From: Oceaniferula spumae
Lineage (GTDB): Bacteria > Verrucomicrobiota > Verrucomicrobiia > Verrucomicrobiales > Akkermansiaceae
Direction: 5' to 3'
Length of the DNA: 64,000 bases
Assembly (NCBI RefSeq): GCF_042849255.1
Contig: NZ_AP026866.1
Span: 2,976,001-3,040,000 of the forward strand
Numbering within the stretch: the first letter of the stretch is position 1; every line of letters starts with the position of its first letter. Below the pieces are notes generated by a model. That model ran no database searches. It had not been told where the DNA came from and saw only the letters and a list, made by a program, of their open reading frames with translations. Position numbers and translations under genes: made by a program. Below, in pieces: positions 34,604 to 43,572 of the stretch.

Positions 34604-35110
34604 TCAGTCGTTTCTCAGCAGAGGCGAGTGTGGCTCTGGTATCATTGCATAATAGAGTCCCTGCTTTCCAGCGTAGAGGTTTTCGAAGTATTCAAGAAAT
34701 TCGGCGATCGATTCTTTGATGACCTTCTTATTCTTTTTATTGTTAGAATAGTGATAGACTTCACCGTTCAGGAAAACTCCGATATGTTTCTTCCGGTGTT
34801 TAGCCATGAATTTGTTCTCTAGATCTATTTGTTTAGGATCGATCACAAAGACGAGAACGGGGCGATTACTGGGGGCGTCTGACAATTCTCCGACGACAGA
34901 GCACAGGTGGAAAATCTCCCTGACGCGAAGATTTCCGCCCGAATGCTGGCCGTTATTGAGAGTTTTGCAGCTGCAACCACTATCTAACTGAAGAATGTGA
35001 CCAATGAAATGGGCACAATGTTGCTCCTCATTGTCAGTAAAACCATTCTGGCAAATCTCGCTGATGTTCATTCCTAAGAAGGAATCAAGGAAGTCAGCCG
35101 ATACATTCAT
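34604..35110 (-). CDS. Unknown protein, possible cysteine-peptidase-like fold
   Basis: The ATG at 35110 gives 168 residues. The stretch EEQHCAHFIGHILQLDSGCSC recalls the Cys-containing helix of NlpC/P60 or CHAP-type amidases. A later HVGVF-like strand around a His (KHIGVFLNGEVYHYSNN) could hold the partner His. That assignment is tentative. There is no signal peptide. Cys content is high for the window. Confidence 0.5.
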   Translation of the reverse strand: MNVSADFLDSFLGMNISEICQNGFTDNEEQHCAHFIGHILQLDSGCSCKTLNNGQHSGGNLRVREIFHLCSVVGELSDAPSNRPVLVFVIDPKQIDLENKFMAKHRKKHIGVFLNGEVYHYSNNKKNKKVIKESIAEFLEYFENLYAGKQGLYYAMIPEPHSPLLRND

Positions 35111-35305
35111 ACGGAACAATGGGGTTAATACAGGGTGAAAGTCGAGATGAAACGGGTTGAATCTCAATCAGGATAATCAGAAATGGTGATATATCGTAGC
35201 AGTGAAGATTGTTAGTGGTGATATATGTTAGGGCTGATGAATTGACAAGCCATCGCTGTGATCATATAAAATGTGCTGAATTCCACCCACACACGAAAAG
35301 GAATC

Positions 35306-36364
35306 ATGCCCACCTCAATACCCGACTCAAAAGCCGGTCCTAACGCAACCGGAACATGCAAACATGTCGCTTGGTGTTTCTTACCGCATATGCAGTTTGT
35401 ATTACTGGCACTGGGTGTTTGGCTCGGTGGCTGGTGGTTAGTCATGCCTCTGGCCTTACTTTTGGTAGTCGTCCCGTTGTTGGACACAGTCACTGGCTGG
35501 CAAGACACCGGTCATTTTGAAAAAGAGAGCTTCGGACGTGGCTCATTATTTCTCCTGCATTGGAATACCCGCCTCTATGCTTTGTTCTACATGGCATCCG
35601 TGATTTGGCTGGCGATGCATATTGGCCGTTTCAGCCAGTTGGAATTAGCCTTGTTAGTTCCTGCGGTCAGTTTGTTAGGTGGCATAGCCTTCGCGGCCTG
35701 TCATGAACTCCTGCATGGGAAGGAAAAGCTCGATCAGCTTATCCAGCGACTCACGACCACCTTCATTTTCTACCCTCACTACAAGCTCATCCACATCAGG
35801 AGTCACCACGTTCATGCGGGGACGGATCACGATGAAAATACGGCCTGGCTCAATGAGAGCATTTACGCATACATTATTCGCACTATTCCCGGGAGCATGA
35901 TTCGATCATGGCAGATGGAGGCAAAGCGATCTGGATTCTTCAGTAACAAGATGGTGACTTACGCCGCAGGGCAAGTGGCTGTCGTTCTTCTGATGCTTCT
36001 GCTGGCGGGGCCTTGGGGGCTGTTGTTTTACCTCGGTCACATCGTGGGTGCTCATTTTGTGTTGGAGACGGTGAATTACATCCAGCACTACGGTCTTTTG
36101 CGAAAGAAAACGGAGGACTCCGGTAAGTATGAAAAAACCGGAGCGGAGCACTCGTGGGACACGTATCACTTTTTCTCCAGCTATGTTACATTCCGTGTTG
36201 GTCACCATTCTTACCATCACTTAGCGGTGAAACCATATTACCTGTTAAACACGGAAGAAGCTGCCCCTAAACTGCCGGCGGGTTACTTCTGGACCATCGC
36301 GGTAGTGCTGCTGCCTCCGTGGTGGCGAAGGGTCAGTCACCCACGGCTGGGCCTTGATTCCTAA
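35306..36364 (+). CDS. alkB: Membrane-bound alkane 1-monooxygenase-like di-iron enzyme
   Basis: The ATG at 35306 follows a real Shine-Dalgarno (AAGGA, 5 nt upstream) and gives 352 residues. The transmembrane di-iron hydroxylase pattern is complete: HELLH (133-137), HIRSHH (163-168), the AlkB signature NYIQHYGLLR (257-266) and HHSYHH (300-305). At least four hydrophobic helices are visible (for example ~30-60 and ~220-245). It should hydroxylate medium-chain alkanes at the terminal carbon. No rubredoxin or rubredoxin reductase gene lies nearby. Confidence 0.88.
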   Translation: MPTSIPDSKAGPNATGTCKHVAWCFLPHMQFVLLALGVWLGGWWLVMPLALLLVVVPLLDTVTGWQDTGHFEKESFGRGSLFLLHWNTRLYALFYMASVIWLAMHIGRFSQLELALLVPAVSLLGGIAFAACHELLHGKEKLDQLIQRLTTTFIFYPHYKLIHIRSHHVHAGTDHDENTAWLNESIYAYIIRTIPGSMIRSWQMEAKRSGFFSNKMVTYAAGQVAVVLLMLLLAGPWGLLFYLGHIVGAHFVLETVNYIQHYGLLRKKTEDSGKYEKTGAEHSWDTYHFFSSYVTFRVGHHSYHHLAVKPYYLLNTEEAAPKLPAGYFWTIAVVLLPPWWRRVSHPRLGLDS

Positions 36365-36434
36365 AAAATGAACGACTCTATTTACTTGCCTGTCAGGGTG
36401 TGGGCCAATAGAGGGGTTTCACTGAATTCGTTAC

Positions 36435-37583
36435 ATGAGTGCTGATTTAGATTTCCTGGAAGGTAAAATTATCTTGGTCGGCAAACGTAAGGGGGCGGCC
36501 GATGCTGCGCGTCGTCTCGGCTTGGAGCCGTTAGAGATCGATGTCAAGGCGCGCAAAGAACAGGCTGAGTCAGCTTATGGTGGTGGTGTCACGTGGGCAG
36601 TGGAACACGCTACTGAGCTGTTAGCAGGTGAAAAGCCAATCGCTGTGGCAGCGGTAGCAACCGGTTCCGTGGTAGCGGCGGCGGCGATTCGGAAACATTT
36701 TGGGCTTCCTGGTGTTTCGCCCGAGACAGCAATGGCTTGCCATGACAAGCTGGTAATGAAAAAGGCGATTTCGGCAGCAGGGATCCCATGTGCGCCATGG
36801 GCGGAGACAAATGAACAGACGACCGCCGAGCAATTGATTGAGATACTGGGTTTGCCATTGGTTCTTAAATTACCGATCAGCTCTGGTGGCCGAGGTGTGT
36901 GGATTTGTAAGTCGCAGGATGAAGTAGCCAAACGTCTAACAAAAGGGCTGTTGGCTGAAGGTTTTGTTTCCGGTGTGGAGATGAGTGTGGAAGCATTTCG
37001 GTATGATTCGGAAACTCTCTTGATCAATCCCACATGCTACCTCAAACCACGTTGGGCGAATGTAGTGCCGGCGCATTTGGCAGAGAGTGATTGGTCTGCC
37101 GTGAAACAGCTCGGCGAATGTGTTTACCAAGCCCTTGGTATCGACAGTGGCATTAGCCACATGGAAATTTTCCTAACAAAAAATGGTCCGGTGTTCGGTG
37201 AAATTGCCGCGAGACCACCCGGAGGCTTCCTGATGGAGCTGATCAGGCGTGCCTATGACATGGACCCTTGGGAGGTGTTGCTGAAATTAAATATAGGCCT
37301 GTCACCCGTCATGAAAACGGATGCCGTTTGTCACGCTGGAGTTTGGTTGATTCATCCTGAGCCAGGAACGGTCACTGCGGTGCGGGGGCTCAAGCAGGTG
37401 AAACAAATGCCCGGGGTGGTGCACGCTTCGTGCCGACTGAAAAAGGGAGACGAGGTGAGGACGCGGATCGGCAGTGGCGAAACCAAGGGCCGAATCGTCG
37501 TGGAGGCAGATTCTTATCAATCCTGCGCGGATCAGCTGGAGGCAGCTGTGACCTCCGTTGTCGTGGAGTGCGATCCCTTATGA
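36435..37583 (+). CDS. ATP-grasp family ligase
   Basis: The product has 382 residues. The ATP-grasp order is seen as MACHDKLVMKKAISAAGIPCAPW, LPLVLKLPISSGGRGVWICKS (P-loop-like) and FGEIAARPPGGFLMELIRRAYDMD (metal-binding Glu). It resembles carboxylate-amine ligases of the PurK/carbamoyl-phosphate-synthase type that make peptides or amides from an acyl phosphate. The substrate is unknown. It follows alkB by 70 bp but has no obvious link to it. Confidence 0.8.
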   Translation: MSADLDFLEGKIILVGKRKGAADAARRLGLEPLEIDVKARKEQAESAYGGGVTWAVEHATELLAGEKPIAVAAVATGSVVAAAAIRKHFGLPGVSPETAMACHDKLVMKKAISAAGIPCAPWAETNEQTTAEQLIEILGLPLVLKLPISSGGRGVWICKSQDEVAKRLTKGLLAEGFVSGVEMSVEAFRYDSETLLINPTCYLKPRWANVVPAHLAESDWSAVKQLGECVYQALGIDSGISHMEIFLTKNGPVFGEIAARPPGGFLMELIRRAYDMDPWEVLLKLNIGLSPVMKTDAVCHAGVWLIHPEPGTVTAVRGLKQVKQMPGVVHASCRLKKGDEVRTRIGSGETKGRIVVEADSYQSCADQLEAAVTSVVVECDPL

Positions 37584-37697
37584 GGCAGTCATTGAAATTG
37601 GCCTGATCAGCTGGATTTCAAACCATCTTGGAAATTTCCGTTGTGCAATTGTGCTGTGAAAGCTAGCTTGCTAGGCGTAAACAATCTCTACTTCGTT

Positions 37698-38687
37698 ATG
37701 AAACATCATCCTTATACCACACTCCTTGCAGCCGCTCTGCTGCCCATAACTTCTCTTCATGCCGACAACGATGAAGCTTTGGTTCAGACTGCAATGTCGA
37801 AAATCGATTCAGAAATTAAAGCCGAGCACTATGACTTGGTGATGGCGGATCTGGACAATGATGGTGACAAAGACGCCTTGGCATTGATGAATGGTAAAAG
37901 CGGCTATTGCGGATCGGGTGGCTGTACGCTGTTTGTATTACGGTCGCAAAAAGCCGGCTTTCATAAAGTGGGTGCCGTTAGTGTGGTGAGTCGTCCGATT
38001 TATCTCCGGAAATCATCACACAACAGCATGCGCGACTTGCTCGTGCAGGTGCGCGGGGGCGGGGCGACACCAGGCATGGCCGCTTTGGCTTTCGATGGGA
38101 AAAGTTACCCTATCAGCCCAGGTGATAAATTTGACCAAGTGACTGAGACGGATAAAATCCTATTTGCCGATCCGCTGGCAAAGGATGGTGCGGAGGTTTT
38201 CGATCGCACTTTGAAGCTACAAGGCATCTCGTTTCGAGTTGTCAGCCCGAATAAAAAAGATGGCAACTCAGTGACGATCACTCCGGCGGGACTTGAGATA
38301 GCCAATGAAGCGATGACCGATCAGGTGAAAGGCGTCGTTATCAATGCTGAATCTGCAGACTTGAATGCGGACGGTTCGCCTGAAATCTACGTTTTCGTGA
38401 AGGGAGCCGATGACAAAGCGGCACTGGTGGCTTATGGCACGAACAATAAAAAATCGATGAGTCCGATCTATCTGCCATCGCTGGATGCAGGAACCAAAAA
38501 TGCACAAGGATATCGCGGTGGTGACGAGTTAGCGGTTGTAGAAACTACTCTCGTCCGTCGTTTTCCCTTATATTCAGATGATTCCGTAGAGGTAACCCCC
38601 ACGGGCAAAATGCGGCAAATTCAGTATAAACTTGAGGCCGGCGAAGCGGGCTGGGTGTTGCGTGTTGATAAGGTCGTCGAGTTCTAA
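37698..38687 (+). CDS. Secreted protein with C-terminal PliI-like (I-type lysozyme inhibitor) domain
   Basis: The ATG at 37698 gives 329 residues with a signal peptide ending at LHA. Residues ~40-75 carry an EF-hand-like calcium loop (MADLDNDGDKDALALM). The C-terminal ~125 residues match my memory of the PliI family: TPAGLEIANEAMTDQVKGVV, ADLNADGSPEIYVFV, NNKKSMSPIYLPSL and VETTLVRRFPLY. PliI proteins block I-type lysozymes of invertebrates, so it may protect cells from marine animal hosts or grazers. Identification is by recall. Confidence 0.65.
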   Translation: MKHHPYTTLLAAALLPITSLHADNDEALVQTAMSKIDSEIKAEHYDLVMADLDNDGDKDALALMNGKSGYCGSGGCTLFVLRSQKAGFHKVGAVSVVSRPIYLRKSSHNSMRDLLVQVRGGGATPGMAALAFDGKSYPISPGDKFDQVTETDKILFADPLAKDGAEVFDRTLKLQGISFRVVSPNKKDGNSVTITPAGLEIANEAMTDQVKGVVINAESADLNADGSPEIYVFVKGADDKAALVAYGTNNKKSMSPIYLPSLDAGTKNAQGYRGGDELAVVETTLVRRFPLYSDDSVEVTPTGKMRQIQYKLEAGEAGWVLRVDKVVEF

Positions 38688-38743
38688 AAGGTTATCCTAA
38701 CAATGAACGCAGCCTCTATTGATTGAGTGGCACTCGGGTTTTG

Positions 38744-40129
38744 TTACTCTTTTTTTCCAAGGTGGATCAGCTTCTTATTGATGAATTCCATGATGCCTAG
38801 GTGGGAGAGTTCACGACCGTATCCGGAGTTTTTAGTGCCGCCGAATGGGAGTTCGGCCTGAGACTGGGTGGGCTGGTTGATGAACACCATGCCGGTGTCG
38901 ATCTGTTCGGCGACTTTCTGGCCTCGCTCTAGATCCTTGGTGAAGACCGAGCCACCGAGTCCGAAGGACGAATGGTTGGCGAGCTTGATCGCTTCCGCTT
39001 CGTCTTTGACGACATAGATGGTGGCCACCGGTCCGAAGAGTTCCTCGTCAAAGCTCGGCATGTCTGGAGTGACGTCTGTTAGAATGGTGGGCAGGTAAAA
39101 GGCGCCGTGTTTGAGTTCATCACTGTCAGGGCGTTTGCCGCCGGTTACGACGGTAGCTCCGGCATCGACGGTCTTTTTCACCTGCTCTTCGAGTCGTTTG
39201 GCCGCTTCTTCGCTGGAGAGCGGTCCGAGCTGGGTTTTTTCATCGAGCGGATCACCGAGCTTCATTGCTTCGACGCTTTTCTTGAAAGCCGCGATGAATT
39301 CCTTGGCGAGCGATTCCACTACGATGAACCGTTTCGAGGCCACGCATGATTGGCCGTTATTGACCATGCGACCTTTGACCGCCATTTTCACGGTGCGCTT
39401 GAGATCGGCGTCGTCGAGGACGATAAAGGCATCGTTGCCGCCGAGTTCGAGCACGGATGGCTTCAGGTTTTTTCCGGCTAATCCTGCAACGGAAGCACCC
39501 GCGCCTTCGCTCCCTGTTAGGGAAGCGCCGACGATCTTTTTGTTTTCGATGATGGTGGGAACAAATTCGGAAGGGATCAGTAAATTGGTGAATACACCTT
39601 GGGGAAAGCCGCAGGCGTCAAAGAGGTCTCCGATGGCCTTGGCACATTGTGGAACGTTGCCGGAGTGTTTCACCAGGCAAGTGTTACCCGCCATGATGTT
39701 AGGGGTGGCAAAGCGGATGACTTGATAAAAAGGGAAGTTCCACGGCATGACTCCTAACAGCGGACCTTTTGGCGCATATTGAATATAAACATCGGCATCC
39801 TCAATGTCCATCGGCTGATCGGCCAAGAACTCTTCAGCACCATTCGCGTAGAACTCGGAGATGTGGGCGCAGTATTCAATTTCTCCCATGGCCTCTTCCA
39901 GACGCTTGCCCATTTCCAGAGAGATCAATTTGGCGTATTCCTCCTGATGCTCGCGAAGGCTGGAGGCGAGTTTGAGCATGAGTTTTTTCCGTTCTGGGAA
40001 ACCGGTCTGTCGCCATTTCGTGAAGCCATCATGTGCGGCATCAACGGCCTTGGTGGTTTCTTCCAGAGTGAGCGGCTCATAGCTTTGTAGCACTTCGCCG
40101 TTTGTCGGATTAATGGATCTGATTGACAT
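38744..40129 (-). CDS. NAD(P)-dependent succinate-semialdehyde dehydrogenase-like
   Basis: The product has 461 residues. The aldehyde dehydrogenase hallmarks are GVMPWNFPFYQVIRF, the base in VLELGGNDAFIV (Glu) and the nucleophile in MVNNGQSCVASKR (Cys). Succinate-semialdehyde dehydrogenases of the GabD/Sad group share this spacing and short length. It oxidises an aldehyde to an acid using NAD(P). It is a single gene with a promoter candidate upstream on the minus strand. Confidence 0.88.
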   Translation of the reverse strand: MSIRSINPTNGEVLQSYEPLTLEETTKAVDAAHDGFTKWRQTGFPERKKLMLKLASSLREHQEEYAKLISLEMGKRLEEAMGEIEYCAHISEFYANGAEEFLADQPMDIEDADVYIQYAPKGPLLGVMPWNFPFYQVIRFATPNIMAGNTCLVKHSGNVPQCAKAIGDLFDACGFPQGVFTNLLIPSEFVPTIIENKKIVGASLTGSEGAGASVAGLAGKNLKPSVLELGGNDAFIVLDDADLKRTVKMAVKGRMVNNGQSCVASKRFIVVESLAKEFIAAFKKSVEAMKLGDPLDEKTQLGPLSSEEAAKRLEEQVKKTVDAGATVVTGGKRPDSDELKHGAFYLPTILTDVTPDMPSFDEELFGPVATIYVVKDEAEAIKLANHSSFGLGGSVFTKDLERGQKVAEQIDTGMVFINQPTQSQAELPFGGTKNSGYGRELSHLGIMEFINKKLIHLGKKE

Positions 40130-40135
40130 AAATAC

Positions 40136-40164
40136 CCGATAAGCTTGCTATGCCGTGGGGTCAA
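40136..40164 (-). promoter_or_regulatory. Promoter candidate of the aldehyde dehydrogenase gene, leaderless spacing
   Basis: On the minus strand TTGACC (40164-40159), a 17-bp spacer and TATCGG (40141-40136). The ATG is 6 nt beyond the -10 box. Confidence 0.4.
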
Positions 40165-40234
40165 AATATTTCAGGGATTAGGTCTAACGAAATTCAACCC
40201 TTGCCCAAGAGGGCGCTGGTGATTAGTTCAGTGC

Positions 40235-40579
40235 ATGCCCGAAATTTCCTGCCCGATCTGCACCGTTGATGATGTTCTTGAACACAAGGCCAAATACGAA
40301 TGCATGACCTGCGGACATGAGTGGGAAAAAGAGGTCGTTGAGGAAGACGTAACCGAGGAAGAACGCGAGGTTAAAGACGCCTACGGCAATGTATTGGAAT
40401 CGGGTGACGTGGTTCAAATGGTCAAGGACCTGAAACTGAAAGGAACGTCGAAAGTGCTGAAAAGTGGCATGAAGTCGAAGCCGATCCGCATCGTCGACGG
40501 AGATCATGAGATCGACTGCAAGATGGACGGTATTTCAATCGCTCTGAAGGCGCAGTTTGTAAAAAAGGTGCAGTCCTAG
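40235..40579 (+). CDS. phnA: PhnA/YjdM-family zinc-ribbon protein
   Basis: The product has 114 residues. The N-terminal zinc ribbon has CPIC and CMTCGHEW, followed by an acidic linker. The PhnA C-terminal domain reads VKDAYGNVLESGDVVQMVKDLKLKGTSKVLKSG and HEIDCKMDGISIALKAQFVKKV. Once linked to phosphonate use, the family is now best seen as of unknown role. Its stop overlaps the convergent neighbour by 4 bp. Confidence 0.9.
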   Translation: MPEISCPICTVDDVLEHKAKYECMTCGHEWEKEVVEEDVTEEEREVKDAYGNVLESGDVVQMVKDLKLKGTSKVLKSGMKSKPIRIVDGDHEIDCKMDGISIALKAQFVKKVQS

Positions 40580-41064
40580 TCGCGGGACTCCACCACCATG
40601 ACACCACGCCAATCACGGCGCAGTCGTATTGACTCCCGCATGCGCTTCTTGGATTTGAGCCCACCGTATTCAATCTCTACCTCAGCAGTGAGCCGGCGGA
40701 TTTGCATCTTGGTGAAACGGAGTACGGGAGTACGTTTTTCACGCAGAAAACAATACATCGGAACATCGAGTTGGTCGGCGTTCCAGAGATAATTTGCCGG
40801 AGGGAAGTCATCGAGTTCAGCGAGGGACATGAAGATTTCACGAAGTTCGGCTTCTGTATTGTCCTTCTTTAAACGACGGGCCGCTGCCTTACAGCGCCAA
40901 CTCTCCATTAGCGCGAGTTTAGGATTTTCTCTGTCTTGTTCGATCTCTTTCAGAGCTAACAAAAATTGATGCCGCATCCCTTCCAGCCATTGTGCCCGAG
41001 TGATTTTACCTGCCTTGTACCAAGCAAACAGCCGGTTGGGTGAAGGGAGGTGCTGGGGGTTCAT
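40576..41064 (-). CDS. Cytoplasmic protein of unknown function
   Basis: The ATG at 41064 gives 162 residues. The protein is basic and helix-rich (NRLFAWYKAGKITRAQWLEGMR; LALKEIEQDRENPKLALMESWRCKAAARRLKK). An RKxx-type strand at the end (VEIEYGGLKSKKRMRESIRLRRDW) suggests nucleic-acid binding, which is inference. No family was recognised. Convergent with phnA. Confidence 0.55.
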   Translation of the reverse strand: MNPQHLPSPNRLFAWYKAGKITRAQWLEGMRHQFLLALKEIEQDRENPKLALMESWRCKAAARRLKKDNTEAELREIFMSLAELDDFPPANYLWNADQLDVPMYCFLREKRTPVLRFTKMQIRRLTAEVEIEYGGLKSKKRMRESIRLRRDWRGVMVVESRD

Positions 41065-41103
41065 GACGAGGTGAATTTTCCCCACATCTATCTATGGTGC
41101 AAA

Positions 41104-41814
41104 TTAAATTGCAAATGAGGCATGATCAGGAAAGCACTTTTTAAAACATGGATCCACCGGCGCCTGAATACTGACGGTGTCGCCTGTGAAAGGATGAGAA
41201 AATGTCAGCGACTTTGACTGGAGCAGCATGCGCGACCCAATGCCAAGTTTCTCACCTAACAGATCACAACGATCAATGCCTCCGTAGCGGTAGTCACCGA
41301 TGATGGGCATACCTGCGTGCAAGAGGTGTCTTCGGATCTGGTGGTAACGCCCGCTGTGGGGACGAGCTTCGATCAGTGACAGTGTAGAACTTTCCATACC
41401 AGTGAGACATTCAACTTCACGTGTGGCGAGAAGTTTGAAGCTAGTGTCAGCATCACGGATGGGAGAATTCTCAGATTTCTGAATCGGCTCAGTGCATCGC
41501 CATAATGACTTGTTCGGAGTGGCATTCACCACGGCCCAGTAAGTTTTTTCAATCTCATGGTTCTCAAATGCCTGGTGTAGGTGTTTGGAAACCGACTGAT
41601 CGATGCCGAACAAGAGCACACCTGTTGTCGGGCGATCGATTCGATGCAGGCTGTAAACCAAGTGGCCGATTTGATCGCGCAGTATTTTCATCGTCACCTG
41701 ATCGCCCTCCTGAGGCGAGTCAGCCGGATGAACGAGATGGCCAGCTGGTTTGTCCACGGCCACGATCCATTCATCCTGATAGAGAATGTTCAGCGGTGTG
41801 GTTGAGTCAGACAT
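41104..41814 (-). CDS. RluA/TruC-family pseudouridine synthase
   Basis: The ATG at 41814 gives 236 residues. The RluA-family core is complete: VAVDKPAGHLVHP, the catalytic Asp in LHRIDRPTTGVLLFG, and the C-terminal motif HSGRYHQIRRHLLHAGMPIIGDYRYGG. The size without an S4 domain fits TruC-like tRNA (U65) or related synthases. It isomerises uridine to pseudouridine in RNA; the exact site is not predictable. Confidence 0.85.
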   Translation of the reverse strand: MSDSTTPLNILYQDEWIVAVDKPAGHLVHPADSPQEGDQVTMKILRDQIGHLVYSLHRIDRPTTGVLLFGIDQSVSKHLHQAFENHEIEKTYWAVVNATPNKSLWRCTEPIQKSENSPIRDADTSFKLLATREVECLTGMESSTLSLIEARPHSGRYHQIRRHLLHAGMPIIGDYRYGGIDRCDLLGEKLGIGSRMLLQSKSLTFSHPFTGDTVSIQAPVDPCFKKCFPDHASFAI

Positions 41815-41919
41815 GGTGCTTGGTAACATGAACATGGCCTGAATGAAGATCAACCCCGTGCTGGCTGATCGATGCTTTTTCATTGCGGGCTGCTGCCTAA
41901 TCGTCACCATAACTGCACC

Positions 41920-42732
41920 ATGGCTACCGATTCTTATAACCAGAAACGCATCGTATTTTTTGTGCTCCTGCTCGGCATGGTGATCGGGTGCATGGTGCTA
42001 CTCCGGCAGAAGATCGACCAAATGACGGTAGAAAAAGACAGGCCCGCTACGGGTGAGACGGCTCAGGTCAAGGTAGAGACTCCTTTCGTGCCCGAGCCCT
42101 ACGACTACCAATCGAAACCCGCTAGCCGTGATGGATCTGGAAAAGTTTACATGGGCCGTGAAATATCACTGGTGATGGGGCATGAGGGGATCGATTGGCT
42201 TGAGCGAGCCAGTCGAAAGAACGAAGAAAATCCCGATCGCGCCGTGCAGGGGCTGGAGTTGAAGCCAGATGCTGTGGTGGCAGATATTGGGTCGGGTTCG
42301 GGCTATTACAGTTTTCTGATCGCTCCGCTTGTGCCGAAAGGGAAAGTCATCGGCGTGGATATCCAGCCGGAGATGGTCGCATTTCTATACCAAAAAAGTC
42401 AGGAACTTGGAGTGACCAATGTGGAGTCTCACTTGGGTAAGATTGATAATGTTCAGCTGGCAGCCAATAGCATTGATGCGGCAATCATGGTCGATGCCTA
42501 TCATGAATTTTCCCACCCGAACGAGATGATGCAATCGATCTATCATGCCTTGCGTGAGGGTGGACGAGTCTATTTGTTAGAATATCGGGCTGAAGACCCG
42601 GAGGTTCCTATCAAAGCCTTACATAAAATGTCACAGGCGCAGTCGATCAAAGAGATGCAGGCTGTTGGGCTCAAGCATGTGCGCACGGATGATTTTTTGC
42701 CGTGGCAGCATTTCATGGTATTTGAGAAGTAA
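41920..42732 (+). CDS. Membrane-anchored class I SAM methyltransferase
   Basis: The ATG at 41920 gives 270 residues. One N-terminal transmembrane helix (~11-27, VFFVLLLGMVIGCMVLL) anchors a methyltransferase domain. Before it is MGREISLVMGHEGIDWLER, a segment found in related exported methyltransferases. Motif I is VADIGSGSGYYSFLIAP, followed by VIGVDIQPEMVAFL and a motif II-like stretch. The substrate is unknown. A spermidine-synthase-like gene follows after 60 bp. Confidence 0.8.
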   Translation: MATDSYNQKRIVFFVLLLGMVIGCMVLLRQKIDQMTVEKDRPATGETAQVKVETPFVPEPYDYQSKPASRDGSGKVYMGREISLVMGHEGIDWLERASRKNEENPDRAVQGLELKPDAVVADIGSGSGYYSFLIAPLVPKGKVIGVDIQPEMVAFLYQKSQELGVTNVESHLGKIDNVQLAANSIDAAIMVDAYHEFSHPNEMMQSIYHALREGGRVYLLEYRAEDPEVPIKALHKMSQAQSIKEMQAVGLKHVRTDDFLPWQHFMVFEK

Positions 42733-42792
42733 CAGGGCGTGCGAGTGGCTAATTCGCTGTCCATCCAGAGTGATGCGGACTACAAGCTCTCC

Positions 42793-43524
42793 ATGAAGCC
42801 ACAGTTCGAAGAAATCGATTATCAATCCACGCCTCTGGGAGAGGTGATATTGCGTCGCCGCACGATGCAGACGCTCGATAACCTCGAAGTGTATGAGATT
42901 ATGCTCGGTGCTGATTTTTTGATGTCGAGTTTGTTCACCGTGGTGGAAGAAGAGCTGTCGAAGCTAGGGCTGGCGGCGACAGAACAAGTCTTCCCTGATA
43001 CAAAGTTGGATGTAGTGGTCGGAGGCTTGGGTCTTGGTTACACGGCAAAGGTTGCTCTAGATCACGATTCCGTTGGTTCGCTGAATGTGGTGGATTACCT
43101 ACAACCGGTGATCGATTGGCATCAGCGCGGTCTTGTCCCGTTGGGAAAAGGGCTAACAGGCGATGATCGCTGCCAGTTTGTACACGGCGACTTTTTTCAA
43201 TGTGCACTCAGCGACGGACCTGGATTTGATCCGGACGATGCCGAGAAGAAATTTCACGCAGTGCTCTTGGACATAGATCATTCGCCAGACCATCTCTTGA
43301 ATGAAGCTCATGCGGCATTTTACAAGCCAGACGGATTGAAGCAGCTCGCGAGTCGTTTGCGCCCCGGCGGAATATTTGGACTCTGGTCTGATGACCCTCC
43401 CGAGGAAACATTCATGGCCGCATTGAATGAAGTTTTTGAATCGGTGGAAACTCACGTGGTGCCCTTCAATAATCCAATCCTTGGCCGAGACTCAGAGAGC
43501 ACGGTCTATGTGGCAAAACTTTAG
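42793..43524 (+). CDS. Spermidine-synthase-like methyltransferase-fold protein
   Basis: The ATG at 42793 gives 243 residues. The N-terminal strands (EEIDYQSTPLGEVILRRR) and the SAM-binding-like loop VVVGGLGLGYTAKVALDHD are typical of the spermidine/spermine synthase family. The aspartate-containing middle (AVLLDIDHSPDHLL) takes the place of the usual catalytic DAF/DSTDP. It could be an aminopropyltransferase or a plain methyltransferase; no speD or speE partner is near. It is paired with the anchored methyltransferase. Confidence 0.7.
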   Translation: MKPQFEEIDYQSTPLGEVILRRRTMQTLDNLEVYEIMLGADFLMSSLFTVVEEELSKLGLAATEQVFPDTKLDVVVGGLGLGYTAKVALDHDSVGSLNVVDYLQPVIDWHQRGLVPLGKGLTGDDRCQFVHGDFFQCALSDGPGFDPDDAEKKFHAVLLDIDHSPDHLLNEAHAAFYKPDGLKQLASRLRPGGIFGLWSDDPPEETFMAALNEVFESVETHVVPFNNPILGRDSESTVYVAKL

Positions 43525-43572
43525 GACATTGAGGGTAGTGCTTTCTGAAGTAGCCTTTTGATAAGTATGCGG

